DNA from: a virus
Direction: 5' to 3' (one strand)
IMG/VR virus record: IMGVR_UViG_3300046355_000114
Span: 1-34,387 of that record
Length of the DNA: 34,387 bases
Position 1 is the first letter of the stretch. Each line of letters opens with the position of its first letter. The position numbers were made by a program, and so were the translations under genes. The notes under the pieces are model-generated. The model was not told where the DNA came from, ran no database searches, and saw only the letters and a list, made by a program, of their open reading frames with translations. This document shows, in pieces, positions 5,815 through 15,115 of the stretch.

Positions 5815-7590
5815 TTAAGGAAGAAGGCGCTTGTTCTTGCGCCGAGTGTAAATGTATCTGCCAAGCTGCGACGAAAAATCCCAGCCACTATTGTTGCCTG
5901 CGTCCACGTTGTTGTTTGTGGTGAAGGCTTGCCACACCGCACCGCCAGCGGCGTTGATGTCTTTGATTGTCAGGTAGCTGGCGCTTATTGTGCCGCTGGC
6001 CTGAGACAAAGTAGCCCAAGAGCCTGCGAGCGTGGACTGCAAGAATTTCTGTGTTGTTCCACTGGTCGCAAATGTCGTGACGGTGCTGGTTGCACCATTC
6101 TTCAGCTTGATCGTTCCTGATTCAAAAGTCAGAGTGTTTGCCAACGTCAAGGCATCTGCAAAACTGACAACACCAACCGCATTCACGGTCAAAGGACAAC
6201 CGATTGAAACACCTGCCGAAGTGACAGTCTGTGTTGGTCTTCCCGAGAACGTAAGCGCTGCTGTTCCGTTAACCGTGACAGCAGAAATCAAAGTGACATC
6301 TTTGTAAATCACCAAAGCGCCACTGGTGAACGTCATTGCCAGCGTTCTTGTTGAAAAATCAAGCGTGCCGACTTGATACAGGTTGTTGATGGCGACGGTT
6401 GCACCAGCATTCAAACCAGTATTTTCAAAAATCGCCGTGTCTTGAGCCAGTGGGATGTTGTTCACGTTGACCGCGCCACCAGACGAAAGTGCCCATGCTG
6501 TTGAAGTCCAACTACCACCAGCAGCAAGGTTCCAGTATTTGCTGACGCCAGCCGCAAAAGTAATTCCAGTATTTCCAAGGCAATTGCCAAGGCGAGTTCC
6601 AGACCATGGTGCAGATGCGCCGGTTGCTGTAATGTCTCGGAAATCCACATCAGCCAATGCCGCAACAGCGGCAACAGTCAGCGTTCTTGAAGTGCCAACC
6701 ACATCACTCGACACAACGATTCTGCGGATAGAAGTATTGGCTGCGCCAAAAGTCAATGTGCCAGAGATGGTCTGATTCGCGCCAAAAAACACACGGGTCG
6801 ATCTTGTGCCTGTGGTGCTGGTAACGCTGAAGTTGTTGAACGTGTTTGCACCATTAATCGTTTTCAGACTTGCGCCTGTGGTGGTAAATGACACGTTGTA
6901 GAACGTAAGACCGCCACCTGAAAATGTCGGGTTGGCACCAGAGCAGGTGATTGTGGATGTTCCCGAGTTCAGTGAGAAATTTGTGGGCGTTGAAAAATCA
7001 AGACACGTTGAAGCAGATGTAATGGTGACGGCAGACGAACCAAGATTAAGGCTTCTAGTGTTTGTGTTGCTGGATACCAAACTGGCCGCAGTGACCGCGA
7101 AGTTGGCAGTTGCAAACGCGCCATTGGTTAGCGTGATATTGCCAGTCACGGTCAATGCGCTGCCGAGCGTCCAACCACCACCAACTCCATCAAAAATGAC
7201 AGCGCCACCAGTCAAGGTAACGCCATTGGTTGTGATCGTTTTTCCTGTGCTGGTGGCTGCAAAGGTGATCGTGCCAGTGTAAGTTCTGGACAGGTTTGCA
7301 GCAGGAAACGTGAGACTTCCATGCACAGTCCAAGCAGCAGAACCGGCCAGCGTCATTACGCCGTCTAGCGCACCGCCAGCGCCTCCAGTGCTGAAGTCTC
7401 GGCAAACTGCACCTGCGCCAATCGTGACCGCAAATGGAAGCAACAGCGTATTAGATGCAGCATCAAAGACAACATCGTCAGCAGCCGTTGGTGCAGCTGC
7501 GCCTCCAGCGCCACCGGACGAATCCGCCCAGTTTGACGTGGTGCTCGCGTCCCATGTTCCGTCACCACCAACCCAGTATTTTGTCGCCAT
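5815..7590 (-). CDS. Large repetitive beta-rich tail adhesin
   Basis: This 591-residue protein starts MATKYWVGGDGTWDASTTSN and continues as G/A/S/T-rich repetitive beta strands (for example TITFAATSTGKTITTNGVTL), as expected for a beta-helix or beta-solenoid fibre. The WVGG-G-TWD opening recurs around residue 375 (KYWNLAAGGSWTSTAWALS), so it may have two related halves. A strong ribosome site (GGAGGAAT) before the ATG at 7590 fixes the start. The C-terminus is basic (YIYTRRKNKRLLP). Its position after the tailspike suggests a second receptor-binding or enzymatic fibre; the receptor is unknown. Confidence 0.7.
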   Translation of the reverse strand: MATKYWVGGDGTWDASTTSNWADSSGGAGGAAAPTAADDVVFDAASNTLLLPFAVTIGAGAVCRDFSTGGAGGALDGVMTLAGSAAWTVHGSLTFPAANLSRTYTGTITFAATSTGKTITTNGVTLTGGAVIFDGVGGGWTLGSALTVTGNITLTNGAFATANFAVTAASLVSSNTNTRSLNLGSSAVTITSASTCLDFSTPTNFSLNSGTSTITCSGANPTFSGGGLTFYNVSFTTTGASLKTINGANTFNNFSVTSTTGTRSTRVFFGANQTISGTLTFGAANTSIRRIVVSSDVVGTSRTLTVAAVAALADVDFRDITATGASAPWSGTRLGNCLGNTGITFAAGVSKYWNLAAGGSWTSTAWALSSGGAVNVNNIPLAQDTAIFENTGLNAGATVAINNLYQVGTLDFSTRTLAMTFTSGALVIYKDVTLISAVTVNGTAALTFSGRPTQTVTSAGVSIGCPLTVNAVGVVSFADALTLANTLTFESGTIKLKNGATSTVTTFATSGTTQKFLQSTLAGSWATLSQASGTISASYLTIKDINAAGGAVWQAFTTNNNVDAGNNSGWDFSSQLGRYIYTRRKNKRLLP

Positions 7591-7592
7591 GC

Positions 7593-7754
7593 TTATTCCT
7601 CCACAGACTGCGGAGCAACCGCATCCAGCCAAGCATTGAAGCGCCACTGCTTGAGCTTGTCGATTTCAGCTTCAGACAACCCGTGGTCATCTGGCAACTC
7701 AATCGCATCTCGAAACACCAGATCGTCTTTCGTCATTTCAAATTCGATTCTCAT
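7593..7754 (-). CDS. Small protein between two adhesin genes (53 aa)
   Basis: The translation begins MRIEFEMTKDDLVFRDAIEL, followed by PDDHGLSEAEIDKLKQWRFN, and ends in PQSVEE. A purine-rich ribosome site (AAGTGAGG) precedes the ATG. Similar short acidic proteins sit beside tail-fibre genes in many phages; a fibre-assembly or chaperone role is an inference from position. The second Met (codon 7) could also be the start. Confidence 0.65.
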   Translation of the reverse strand: MRIEFEMTKDDLVFRDAIELPDDHGLSEAEIDKLKQWRFNAWLDAVAPQSVEE

Positions 7755-7761
7755 GCTGGCC

Positions 7762-10068
7762 TCACTTGAGCAGACAGAAGGCGACTGCGTACCCTTTGGC
7801 AGCGTCGAACGGTTTGCGGATTTCCATGCAGCTCATATTGGTCGCAGTGGTCGAATTGACACCAGTACCACCATTACCAGCGGCAATGAAGTCACCGACT
7901 TGCACATCAGCACCGACACGGACATGCACCTGACCAAGCAGGCCCACGCAAGTCCACTCGTCGGGGCGTTCGCTGCGCGGCACGTTTTCCAACTCAGGCT
8001 TGTAGTCTGGATTTTCAATTGGCACAGATACCATCGGCTGCGGATTCGGATTCGAAATCAAAGGGCAATCAGCCATCGTTTCGTCATCGCCAATCGGACG
8101 CCAGCTTGGGTCTTTGACCATCGGTTGCCAGTCTGGATCAAGAATGTCGTGATACAACATCTCACCGAACTCGCCGGTCAAGTAACGCTGCGACCAAGTG
8201 AACGGGCTGTCACCAGCGGCAATCGACGCAGTAGCCGAAACCACACCAAGGATTGCGTCACCTTGCTGGGTCGGTTTTACCTTACGGCCTTCAAGCGACA
8301 CCAGTGTGCCAAGAGCAATCGCACCGTTGTCGAGGTTTTCAAAATACTCGGCGTAGTCGGTGAAGATCGCGCTTTGTGTCAGTGTTCCGGCAATGCTCAT
8401 GTTGCCGTTGGCGAACATGTGAAACTTGCGGTTTGCTGTGCTTGGACTACCGGACACAGCATCGCCAAAAGCAAAAGATCGTGTTTGATTATTGATTGTT
8501 CGACGACCAAACACCAACGCTCCGTCTGCTGTTGCTTGGCTATTGTTGCCAGCCACAACCGCAGAGCCGACACCACTTGCCGTTGATCCATTAGATGCGA
8601 GAACAGCGGATTGAGCGCCGGAGGCAGTTCCTGTATCACTTGCCAACTGACCTGCATTCTCGCCACTGGTCGTTCCGTTAGAAGACGCAACTGATGCCGA
8701 CCTCAGACCGCTGGTTGTTTGGGTAAAGGTTGCAAAGTTGCCTGAAGTCTCGCCTGATGTAACCGAAGCCGATGTTGCTACGTTTGCGGAAAAGTCACCC
8801 GTGTCATTATCAACAGTGGCATCAACTCGGCTCGAATAACCAGACCCACCAGAAGATAGCGTAATGGATGTAATACCACCTGTGCCATTGATAGTTGCGA
8901 CAGTAGCCGTTGCACCAGCACCTGAACCAGAACGGTCAAAGAACCTAAGCGCATCACCAACAAGGTAGTTTGCGCCAGCACTATTGATTGCAATTGCAGT
9001 AACAGCGCCAGTTGTTACAGTGACCGTAAATCTTGCGCCGCCACCTCGTCCTGCGTATGAGCCAGTAGACGCAAAGTTGGCAGAGTTTCGGCCAGTTGCA
9101 TATGATGACCTAGCCGCAATGTTTGCATTGGATTCGTTTTCGCAACCAGAGTAAATTGAGGCAAGGTTAATTCCTCGGAAACCACCCCAAACCCAGCATT
9201 CCTCAGATGCCATATTTGCAGACTGTGGAACCCACGCCAAAGACTGGCGAGAAGAATAATTGCCCGAAACATTGCCTTTGGCCCAAGAATAAATAGAGCC
9301 AATATTGACAGCACGAACAAACTCAGATCGGCAGTTTTCACTTGCATCGACAAGCAATGTGTCTGTATTTGTTCTGCCACTAATTGTTGGCAATGGAATT
9401 ACACCGCCAGAATATGCGGAATCAACACCACCAGTGTCTGTTGAACTTGAAATAGCAGCTTTGTCTTGCGCCGCTTCGATAGTCAAACCACCAACAATAA
9501 AATTTCCGTTGACGTATGTGTTGCCTGTTGGGTATGCGTTAACCAAATAAGTTTCACCGGCTAGATCAATGATCTGACCTGTATAAACAGACTCAAGATC
9601 AGCAAACGCCATTGTGTCGTTAAACGCACCATCTCCAACTGCACCGAAATCTGGAGGGGTAACATATTCCTCCAGTTTCTCTTGGACGTTTCTGGTATCA
9701 GCAGGAGCCGTTGCGCCTGCCTGAGTGAATGACACATCGGCTGCGGCAATATTTACAACAGCTTCGCTATAACGTTCGGTGGTCGCTGGTGCGCTGTATA
9801 CCAAACTGCCTTTGCTGTCTTGAACTCGGATGCTGTAGTCGCTGTTGACGTACAGACGGCCAGGCGTGCCGTTGCGTGATGGGTAGCCGTTGAGCGTGCG
9901 GATGGGCTGGGCTGCGGGAATGGTGAGGGCTGCGTCCCAGTAGACGTTGATTGGGTTGCCTTGGGGGTCGAGGTTGGCTGCGCCAATCCAGATGTAACCG
10001 TTCTCCAATGGCAAGCCATCCGTCTCGGTGAAGACCGGGTAGGTTGGCTGGATGCTGAGTGCGGACAT
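7762..10068 (-). CDS. Tailspike with head-binding domain and C-terminal peptidase G2 domain
   Basis: The 768-residue protein has an N-terminal module (residues 1-~100, PTYPVFTETDGLPLENGYIW and PIRTLNGYPSRNGTPG) like the P22 tailspike head-binding domain. A beta-helix entry motif PPDFGAVGDGAFNDT follows at about 138-152. The middle has repeats of the type SGAQSAVLASNGSTASGVGS, reminiscent of YadA-like head repeats. From about residue 570, FTDYAEYFENLDNG opens a segment characteristic of peptidase G2/IMC domains, which self-cleave after trimer folding. It occupies the gp9 position. Polysaccharide specificity cannot be read. GC is visibly lower than in neighbouring head genes. Confidence 0.82.
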   Translation of the reverse strand: MSALSIQPTYPVFTETDGLPLENGYIWIGAANLDPQGNPINVYWDAALTIPAAQPIRTLNGYPSRNGTPGRLYVNSDYSIRVQDSKGSLVYSAPATTERYSEAVVNIAAADVSFTQAGATAPADTRNVQEKLEEYVTPPDFGAVGDGAFNDTMAFADLESVYTGQIIDLAGETYLVNAYPTGNTYVNGNFIVGGLTIEAAQDKAAISSSTDTGGVDSAYSGGVIPLPTISGRTNTDTLLVDASENCRSEFVRAVNIGSIYSWAKGNVSGNYSSRQSLAWVPQSANMASEECWVWGGFRGINLASIYSGCENESNANIAARSSYATGRNSANFASTGSYAGRGGGARFTVTVTTGAVTAIAINSAGANYLVGDALRFFDRSGSGAGATATVATINGTGGITSITLSSGGSGYSSRVDATVDNDTGDFSANVATSASVTSGETSGNFATFTQTTSGLRSASVASSNGTTSGENAGQLASDTGTASGAQSAVLASNGSTASGVGSAVVAGNNSQATADGALVFGRRTINNQTRSFAFGDAVSGSPSTANRKFHMFANGNMSIAGTLTQSAIFTDYAEYFENLDNGAIALGTLVSLEGRKVKPTQQGDAILGVVSATASIAAGDSPFTWSQRYLTGEFGEMLYHDILDPDWQPMVKDPSWRPIGDDETMADCPLISNPNPQPMVSVPIENPDYKPELENVPRSERPDEWTCVGLLGQVHVRVGADVQVGDFIAAGNGGTGVNSTTATNMSCMEIRKPFDAAKGYAVAFCLLK

Positions 10069-10099
10069 TTACTGGTTCTCCTGGATGGTGGATTGTCGC

Positions 10100-12415
10100 T
10101 CAAGGCTGCACGGGTGGCAATGCGTTGAGGGCTTCATTGATTCTGGCCTTGGTGCGCCCTTCCTGGCGCATCTTAATGATCTGACGCAGGCCAGAAGCTA
10201 CTGGCAATGGCAGGCCTGTGAGTGCGCCTGTGGCCCCAGCTTCTGCCATGGCGGCGAGGAGCGTTCCTGCTGTGCCTGAGCTATTGACCAGCGTGCCTGG
10301 TGGCACTGTGGTGACATAGCGCACCACGTCATCCAGATCGCGCACGGTCTGTGCATTTTTCTTTCCGAGCAGCACATCCAGACGGCCATTGGCGTCGAGG
10401 GCTTGAACGGATTGATGCAGCTTGGCTGGAGAGATCATGGGGCGGTCTTGCGAGTCCATGCCCATGCCCTTAGTTGTCTCATCTCTGAGGTGACGCACGG
10501 TGGCCCCTTGCAGTTCTTTCCATGCCTGCTGGCCATCTTTTCCGCTGGTGACCAAGACACGCTTCAAGAACGTGATTTCCTCTGGTGAAGAGTTCAGCAC
10601 GGACTTGCGAAAAACCTGGTCGGCTGCGACCTGAGGATCTTCCATGCCTTTGCGGTTCTTGATGAGACGGGCAACGATGGCGCGGTTCTCGAACTTGCGT
10701 GCCTGGTCGATACGGGTCTGACGGGCTTTTTTGTAGAGGTCGCCGCCCATGCCTTCGGTCTCAACGTCAAAGACCCGGCGCAGGCTGCCGCCATGAAACT
10801 GGTCTGCACCCTCAAAGCCTGCACGCTGGAAGGTCTGGCGCAGGCTTTCTGCTTGGCGCAAGGTGACGGGTTGGGCCACCAGTCTTCCGTCTGCATCTGG
10901 GACTGCTGCACCGATTGCGATGGCCTTCTGCTGGGCTGCCTTGAGGACGGGAGCCAGATCGCCCTCTGGAATGTTCTCATTGATGTAGTCCACCACCGAG
11001 TTAAGGGTGACGTTGTTCTCCAGTTCGCCAGCTTTTTCGGCTGCTTTGTAAGCTGCACGAGTCCGGTTCTTGGCTGCTGTGAGGCCTTCGGTCAAGGACT
11101 TGACGACAGCGCCTCCAGTGCTGGACAAGTCCATGAGCTGGGCATCGGTCATGTCAACCAGGGCATCAAAGTTCTGCAAGGCTTGCAAGTTGTTTTCCTC
11201 GGCACGCTGACGCAGGGGGCCGCCCAGATCGCTCTTGATCTGTTCCTTCTCAAAAGCCAGCTGCTGCGCATCTCTGGTGGCCGCGCCTTTGGTAAGGGTA
11301 ACGGGCACTGGCAGGCCTTCCGCTGTGGTGGTGCGTCGTAAAACCTCTGGGGTTGCCGCTGCACCACCTGATGCTCTTGTTGGTGGCTTACCAACAATTT
11401 TAAAGGCTGGTGCTCTTGCTCCGGGTCCATATACAGATCCATCTTCGAGTGTCCCAGCAATATTTCTTTCGATCTTATAACCACGTTTTTCTAATGCTTC
11501 ATAGATGCGAACAGCAGGTGCCTCAACTGTGAAATCACTGCTTACAACTTTGCCTTTTTGAAGTAGTGGATCAATCAATGACTGATACAACTTTAAACCC
11601 TCTCCTTTACCTCTTGATGCCTCATCAACTTCTGCATAGTTTATTTTTATGCCATCTGGTGTTTTTATTCCACCAACTTTTCCGACTGGACTCTCTGCCA
11701 TTAGATAAGTATCAGTCTCGCTTAGTGAAACTGGTGTCATTGATGCACCACTTGAGACACGCGCACCGGCTGCTGGGGCTGTGGTGGCCACGGCTGGGGT
11801 CTCCATGCCCAAGGTCTCGCGCACGGCTGTGGTGGCCGCTTGCACTGGCCTTGCGATGGCTTGGCCTGTTGCTGTGGCTACACGCTGGCCTGCTGCTGTT
11901 CCGATCTGACGGACTGCGCCTACGGTTGGGGCTGCGGTGCGTGCGGCTTGCATGACAGCGCCTGGGGCTGCGATTGCAGGCAGAACTGGTGGGAGGACGT
12001 TGGCCAGGACTTGGCCCACCGCTTGCACCTGCTCTTGGCCAGCTTGGGTGCGTGGCTGGTAGGTGAGCGCTTGTGCACCTTTTGCTGCGGCTTGCTCGAC
12101 CGCACGCATGGCTTCTGGTGTGCCGAACTGACCGGAGAGGATCTGCTGGGACAAGCCCTGGAGAGTTCCGGCCAAAGTTCCTAGCGTGCCACCGACTGCG
12201 CCAGTGCTAAGGGTTAGGGCTGTTTCGCCAGCTCCTACGATCTGATCCATCACGCCTGGCTGCTGTGGTGCTGGTTTGTTTTGTTGCTGGAAAGTGGCGG
12301 TCGTTTTTGCGCCCTTGGCGAGCTGATAGGCCTGCGCCACGGTGTCAAACTCTGGTGTCCCGCGCTTGGCTGAATTTTTGACAATCCAGGCTGCGTATTC
12401 GTCGGCTGTTGCCAT
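10100..12415 (-). CDS. Large DNA ejection protein (gp16 position) with GNAT-like insertion
   Basis: The 771-residue protein lies where P22 has gp16 (609 aa). It has a helical N-terminus (TADEYAAWIVKNSAKRGTPE), an A/T/Q-rich hydrophobic part (residues ~60-215) and a long charged helical C-terminal half. Ejection proteins leave the virion with the DNA and help form the conduit through the envelope. Residues ~225-343 look foreign: they carry a GNAT-like core (NYAEVDEASRGKGEGLKLYQ, then APAVRIYEALEKRGYKIE). Counted GC is 40% in two 60-base lines inside (11581, 11641) against 73% in the line at 11761. The rest of the family assignment rests on gene order and composition. Confidence 0.75.
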   Translation of the reverse strand: MATADEYAAWIVKNSAKRGTPEFDTVAQAYQLAKGAKTTATFQQQNKPAPQQPGVMDQIVGAGETALTLSTGAVGGTLGTLAGTLQGLSQQILSGQFGTPEAMRAVEQAAAKGAQALTYQPRTQAGQEQVQAVGQVLANVLPPVLPAIAAPGAVMQAARTAAPTVGAVRQIGTAAGQRVATATGQAIARPVQAATTAVRETLGMETPAVATTAPAAGARVSSGASMTPVSLSETDTYLMAESPVGKVGGIKTPDGIKINYAEVDEASRGKGEGLKLYQSLIDPLLQKGKVVSSDFTVEAPAVRIYEALEKRGYKIERNIAGTLEDGSVYGPGARAPAFKIVGKPPTRASGGAAATPEVLRRTTTAEGLPVPVTLTKGAATRDAQQLAFEKEQIKSDLGGPLRQRAEENNLQALQNFDALVDMTDAQLMDLSSTGGAVVKSLTEGLTAAKNRTRAAYKAAEKAGELENNVTLNSVVDYINENIPEGDLAPVLKAAQQKAIAIGAAVPDADGRLVAQPVTLRQAESLRQTFQRAGFEGADQFHGGSLRRVFDVETEGMGGDLYKKARQTRIDQARKFENRAIVARLIKNRKGMEDPQVAADQVFRKSVLNSSPEEITFLKRVLVTSGKDGQQAWKELQGATVRHLRDETTKGMGMDSQDRPMISPAKLHQSVQALDANGRLDVLLGKKNAQTVRDLDDVVRYVTTVPPGTLVNSSGTAGTLLAAMAEAGATGALTGLPLPVASGLRQIIKMRQEGRTKARINEALNALPPVQP

Positions 12416-13858
12416 TTAGCGACCCCCGCTCAGAATTGCATCGGCTTGCGACCGGATGTTGCTTTGTGCTGCCGCTGGTCGTGGCGTGCGATCTGTTGGG
12501 ATTTGATCGACGAGTGGCGATTGCGTAGTTGGCGCGTAACGCTTGGACACATCACCGACGATGCGCTGTGAAAAGTCGTTGAAGGTTTCGCCCGGCTTGG
12601 TTGCATAGTCGCCAGCAACAAACGTGCCTTTGGCGCGGGTGAGTGCGCCGTTGTTTTGGGCAAGCCAGTCGGTTTTGGCGTTGTTGATGGATGCGTCAAC
12701 GTCTTGCAGTTTGGCCATGCCGCGCAAGAAGGCTGATAGATCGGTGGCTGAGGCGTTGTCGCTGGGAAAGCCTTTGAGGGCCATTGCAATGTCTTTGTCT
12801 GTGGCTGGGCCTGGTGGCAAGGACTTGATGGCCGCCGTGTTGCGCAGGCGTGTGTATTCTTGGCGCAGTTGCGTCATGCCGCCCTGGAAGCCTGCGCCCT
12901 TCTTCAAGAAGTCCGAGGCGCTGGAAAATACACCGTAGCCACCACCAGAAGAATCCAAGCGCTTTGCCAAGTCGTTGAACTGGTCGGCCGATTGCTTGGA
13001 GGTTGCGGCCAGTGTCGCGGATTCGTTGATGAGCTTGCGCGTGTCTGCCGGGATGTCGCTCAAGTTCTTTTGGATGCTGGACATTTTCTCAGCCACTGTG
13101 GCGGCTGTGGTTTGTGTGTCCAAGTTCAAACGAGCAGAACGGTCGCCGATCTGGCTTTGCAGGTTCTTGACGCTCCAGTTTTTCTCATTCAGTCCGGCTT
13201 GTTGCAGGCGCTCGGCAAATGCGGCTTCGACTGCGGCTTTGTCGGCCTCTGATGCAGCGCGTTTGGCCTCTGCTTGTGCTTTTCCCAATGCTGACGGGGC
13301 CATTTCCTCAGCGCGTGCCGTAACGAGGCCTTTGTCGATGGTCTCGAACATCTCTTTAGCGCCGGGGATGCCTGCCGAGCTTTGCACCAGTGCTTTGAAG
13401 GCAACACCTGGGCCCTTGGCCGGGTCTGCTGCGGCTTCGGCCATGCGCTCGAACAGGGTGGCATCGTCTTCGTCGCCAGAGTTGCGTGCGGCCACGGCGC
13501 GGTCTTGCAGCAGTTTGATGCCGGTTTGCGGGTTGGCTTGCAATGCGGACAGAATTTGACCCGTCGATTTCAGCACGCCTTGCTGTTGCTCTTTGCTGAT
13601 GCCTTCCATGTAGGGCAGGAACGCTTTGGATTGCTCGGGCGTGAGCAGAGAAGCGTACCGTGCTGCATCGCGCATGGTGGGCTTAGGGTTGTTGAAAAAC
13701 AACGCTTGTTCTTGCGCGGCCAGTTGCTGTTGCTGCTGTTGGCGTGCGACTTGTGCGCGTTTGGCTTCGAGGTCGGCCAAGCCTGCGCCGAGTTCAACGC
13801 CTTGGACTGCCTGGGCAAAGGGGTCGGCGACTTGTTGCAAATAGTTGATGGGTTGCAT
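12416..13858 (-). CDS. DNA ejection protein (gp20 position)
   Basis: This 480-residue protein is close in length to P22 gp20 (471 aa) and in the same place. It begins MQPINYLQQVADPFAQAVQG, is rich in Q, A and K, and is mostly helical (LADLEAKRAQVARQQQQQQL; KRAASEADKAAVEAAFAERL). Such proteins are packaged in the head and ejected with DNA. The stop at 12416 directly abuts the next start at 12415. Sequence similarity to gp20 itself is not obvious by eye. Confidence 0.75.
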   Translation of the reverse strand: MQPINYLQQVADPFAQAVQGVELGAGLADLEAKRAQVARQQQQQQLAAQEQALFFNNPKPTMRDAARYASLLTPEQSKAFLPYMEGISKEQQQGVLKSTGQILSALQANPQTGIKLLQDRAVAARNSGDEDDATLFERMAEAAADPAKGPGVAFKALVQSSAGIPGAKEMFETIDKGLVTARAEEMAPSALGKAQAEAKRAASEADKAAVEAAFAERLQQAGLNEKNWSVKNLQSQIGDRSARLNLDTQTTAATVAEKMSSIQKNLSDIPADTRKLINESATLAATSKQSADQFNDLAKRLDSSGGGYGVFSSASDFLKKGAGFQGGMTQLRQEYTRLRNTAAIKSLPPGPATDKDIAMALKGFPSDNASATDLSAFLRGMAKLQDVDASINNAKTDWLAQNNGALTRAKGTFVAGDYATKPGETFNDFSQRIVGDVSKRYAPTTQSPLVDQIPTDRTPRPAAAQSNIRSQADAILSGGR

Positions 13859-13870
13859 GTTGGTTTTTCC

Positions 13871-14623
13871 TTAGAACCCGCTGATGGCTGCGTAGTCGGC
13901 CTGCGACATGGTGGTGGGGCCAGCAACTGCCGTGCCGCCGAATGGACTGCCGCCGCCGAACACTTTGCCAAAGCCGCCAGCGCCTTGGATTGCGCCAAAG
14001 GCTTTGCTAATGCCGCCTGTGAGTGCGCCTTGTTGCCCCAAGATACCACCAGCTTGCGCCGCGCCTTGTTCGCCGAGCAGTGTGGCCACGTTGCGGCCAG
14101 TGGTCAGGCCTGCATTGCCCACGCCTGCGGCTGCGTTCTGGCCGAGGGCTGAGAGGCCGCCAAGACGCTCGTATTGCTGATTGATGAGGCTGGACAACAA
14201 GGCGGGGCGAAACTGAGCCAATGCGCCTTGCACGTTGCCACCGCGCAGGCCACCAGTGGCCGATGCGTTTTGCAAGATGGCGTTCTCGCCTTGCTGTTGC
14301 AGGGCTTGGAACTGTGGGCCGCCTTGCAGGGCTGTGATGGCTTGCTGTTGGGCTTGTGGTGTGCCCATGCCGATTAAGGCTTGCTGCTGTGTGAGTGCGC
14401 CAGCGCCAGCCTCTGTGTAGGGCTGCAAGAGCTTTTGAACGGCATCGAACTGTCGGCGCTGTTCGTTGATGCCTGCTTGCGCTGATTGCTGTTGGACTGC
14501 TGAGGCTTCGCCTGCGGACTCGCCGCCTTCGATTGCGCCGCCAAGTGCCGAGCCGATAGTGCCGCCGATGGGGCCGCCTAAAAATGTTCCGGCAATGCCG
14601 CCGAGTGCGCTAAGTAAACCCAT
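13871..14623 (-). CDS. DNA transfer/ejection protein (gp7 position)
   Basis: The 250-residue protein opens with a glycine-zipper-like hydrophobic region (LGGIAGTFLGGPIGGTIGSA), as expected for a membrane-active ejection protein. A Q/A/G-rich part follows (LLQPYTEAGAGALTQQQALI; NASATGGLRGGNVQGALAQF) that I recognise from phage DNA transfer proteins. P22 gp7 is 229 aa and in the same position. A GAGGTG ribosome site precedes the ATG. Confidence 0.82.
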   Translation of the reverse strand: MGLLSALGGIAGTFLGGPIGGTIGSALGGAIEGGESAGEASAVQQQSAQAGINEQRRQFDAVQKLLQPYTEAGAGALTQQQALIGMGTPQAQQQAITALQGGPQFQALQQQGENAILQNASATGGLRGGNVQGALAQFRPALLSSLINQQYERLGGLSALGQNAAAGVGNAGLTTGRNVATLLGEQGAAQAGGILGQQGALTGGISKAFGAIQGAGGFGKVFGGGSPFGGTAVAGPTTMSQADYAAISGF

Positions 14624-14702
14624 AAAAACACCTCAATATTCATTGGATGCCGCTGGTAGCATTTTCCTCAGCGGCTCGATTTTCCCACATTTTGACGAAC
14701 CG
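14624..14702 (-). promoter_or_regulatory. Intergenic hairpins between the cysteine-rich protein and gp7-like gene
   Basis: On the minus strand this 79-base gap holds a small GACG-gtt-CGTC hairpin just after the stop and a 7-bp stem GCCGCTG/CAGCGGC with a 13-base loop. Neither has a uridine run, so a terminator is not supported; mRNA processing or stability is possible. Confidence 0.35.
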
Positions 14703-15104
14703 TCAATCTTCCATCTCAAACTCGCGTTCCTCCCATGCCTGGCATGAGCGCAGGTCGTGGCAGATGAAGTCGAATTTGTTGCAGTAGCCACGGAATCCTG
14801 CGCCTGTGTCCCAGTCGTTGCGCGGGATGCGCTCCATCTGGGCTTGGGTTATGGTGCTGTTGTCGTAATACTCGCAGTTGCTGCACCGACGACGACGGGC
14901 TTCTTTCTCGTCAACTTGCATGGCCTTGCCGAGCGCGACCCAGTAGACCTTATTGGCCGTTGGCTCGTTGCTGGGCTTCTCGGGGCCGAGCAACCAGTCG
15001 TCGATGACGGTCTGGGTGTTCTTTTTGTTCTCGGCTGTGGTGATGAATTCTTCGCTTGTTGGCAGGCCAGCGAAGCCCTTGGGGATGACCAAAAAGTCTT
15101 TCAT
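14703..15104 (-). CDS. Cysteine-rich late protein of unknown function (133 aa)
   Basis: The start is the ATG at 15104 (MKDFLVIPKGFAGLPTSEEF) with GAAAGAG upstream; an in-frame TTG further up is less likely. The C-terminal half has spaced cysteines: RRCSNCEYYDN, then GYCNKFDFICHDLRSCQAW. Five cysteines in this pattern suggest a metal or iron-sulphur site. It sits where P22 has gene 14, between the tail needle and gp7, but I see no similarity that would equate them. Confidence 0.7.
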   Translation of the reverse strand: MKDFLVIPKGFAGLPTSEEFITTAENKKNTQTVIDDWLLGPEKPSNEPTANKVYWVALGKAMQVDEKEARRRRCSNCEYYDNSTITQAQMERIPRNDWDTGAGFRGYCNKFDFICHDLRSCQAWEEREFEMED

Positions 15105-15115
15105 GTGGTGCTCTT

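Noticed and set aside
5283-5942. Open frame of 219 codons on the minus strand over lysis and structural genes
   Set aside because: Covers three genes in the wrong frame; S/R/P/Q-rich translation without any family pattern.
11387-11743. Separate gene inserted into the ejection protein
   Set aside because: The reading frame passes straight through with no stop or start signals, so it is a domain insertion and not an independent gene.
12624-14152. Several long plus-strand frames opposite the ejection genes
   Set aside because: They mirror the high-GC coding frames of the minus-strand genes and lack ribosome sites.
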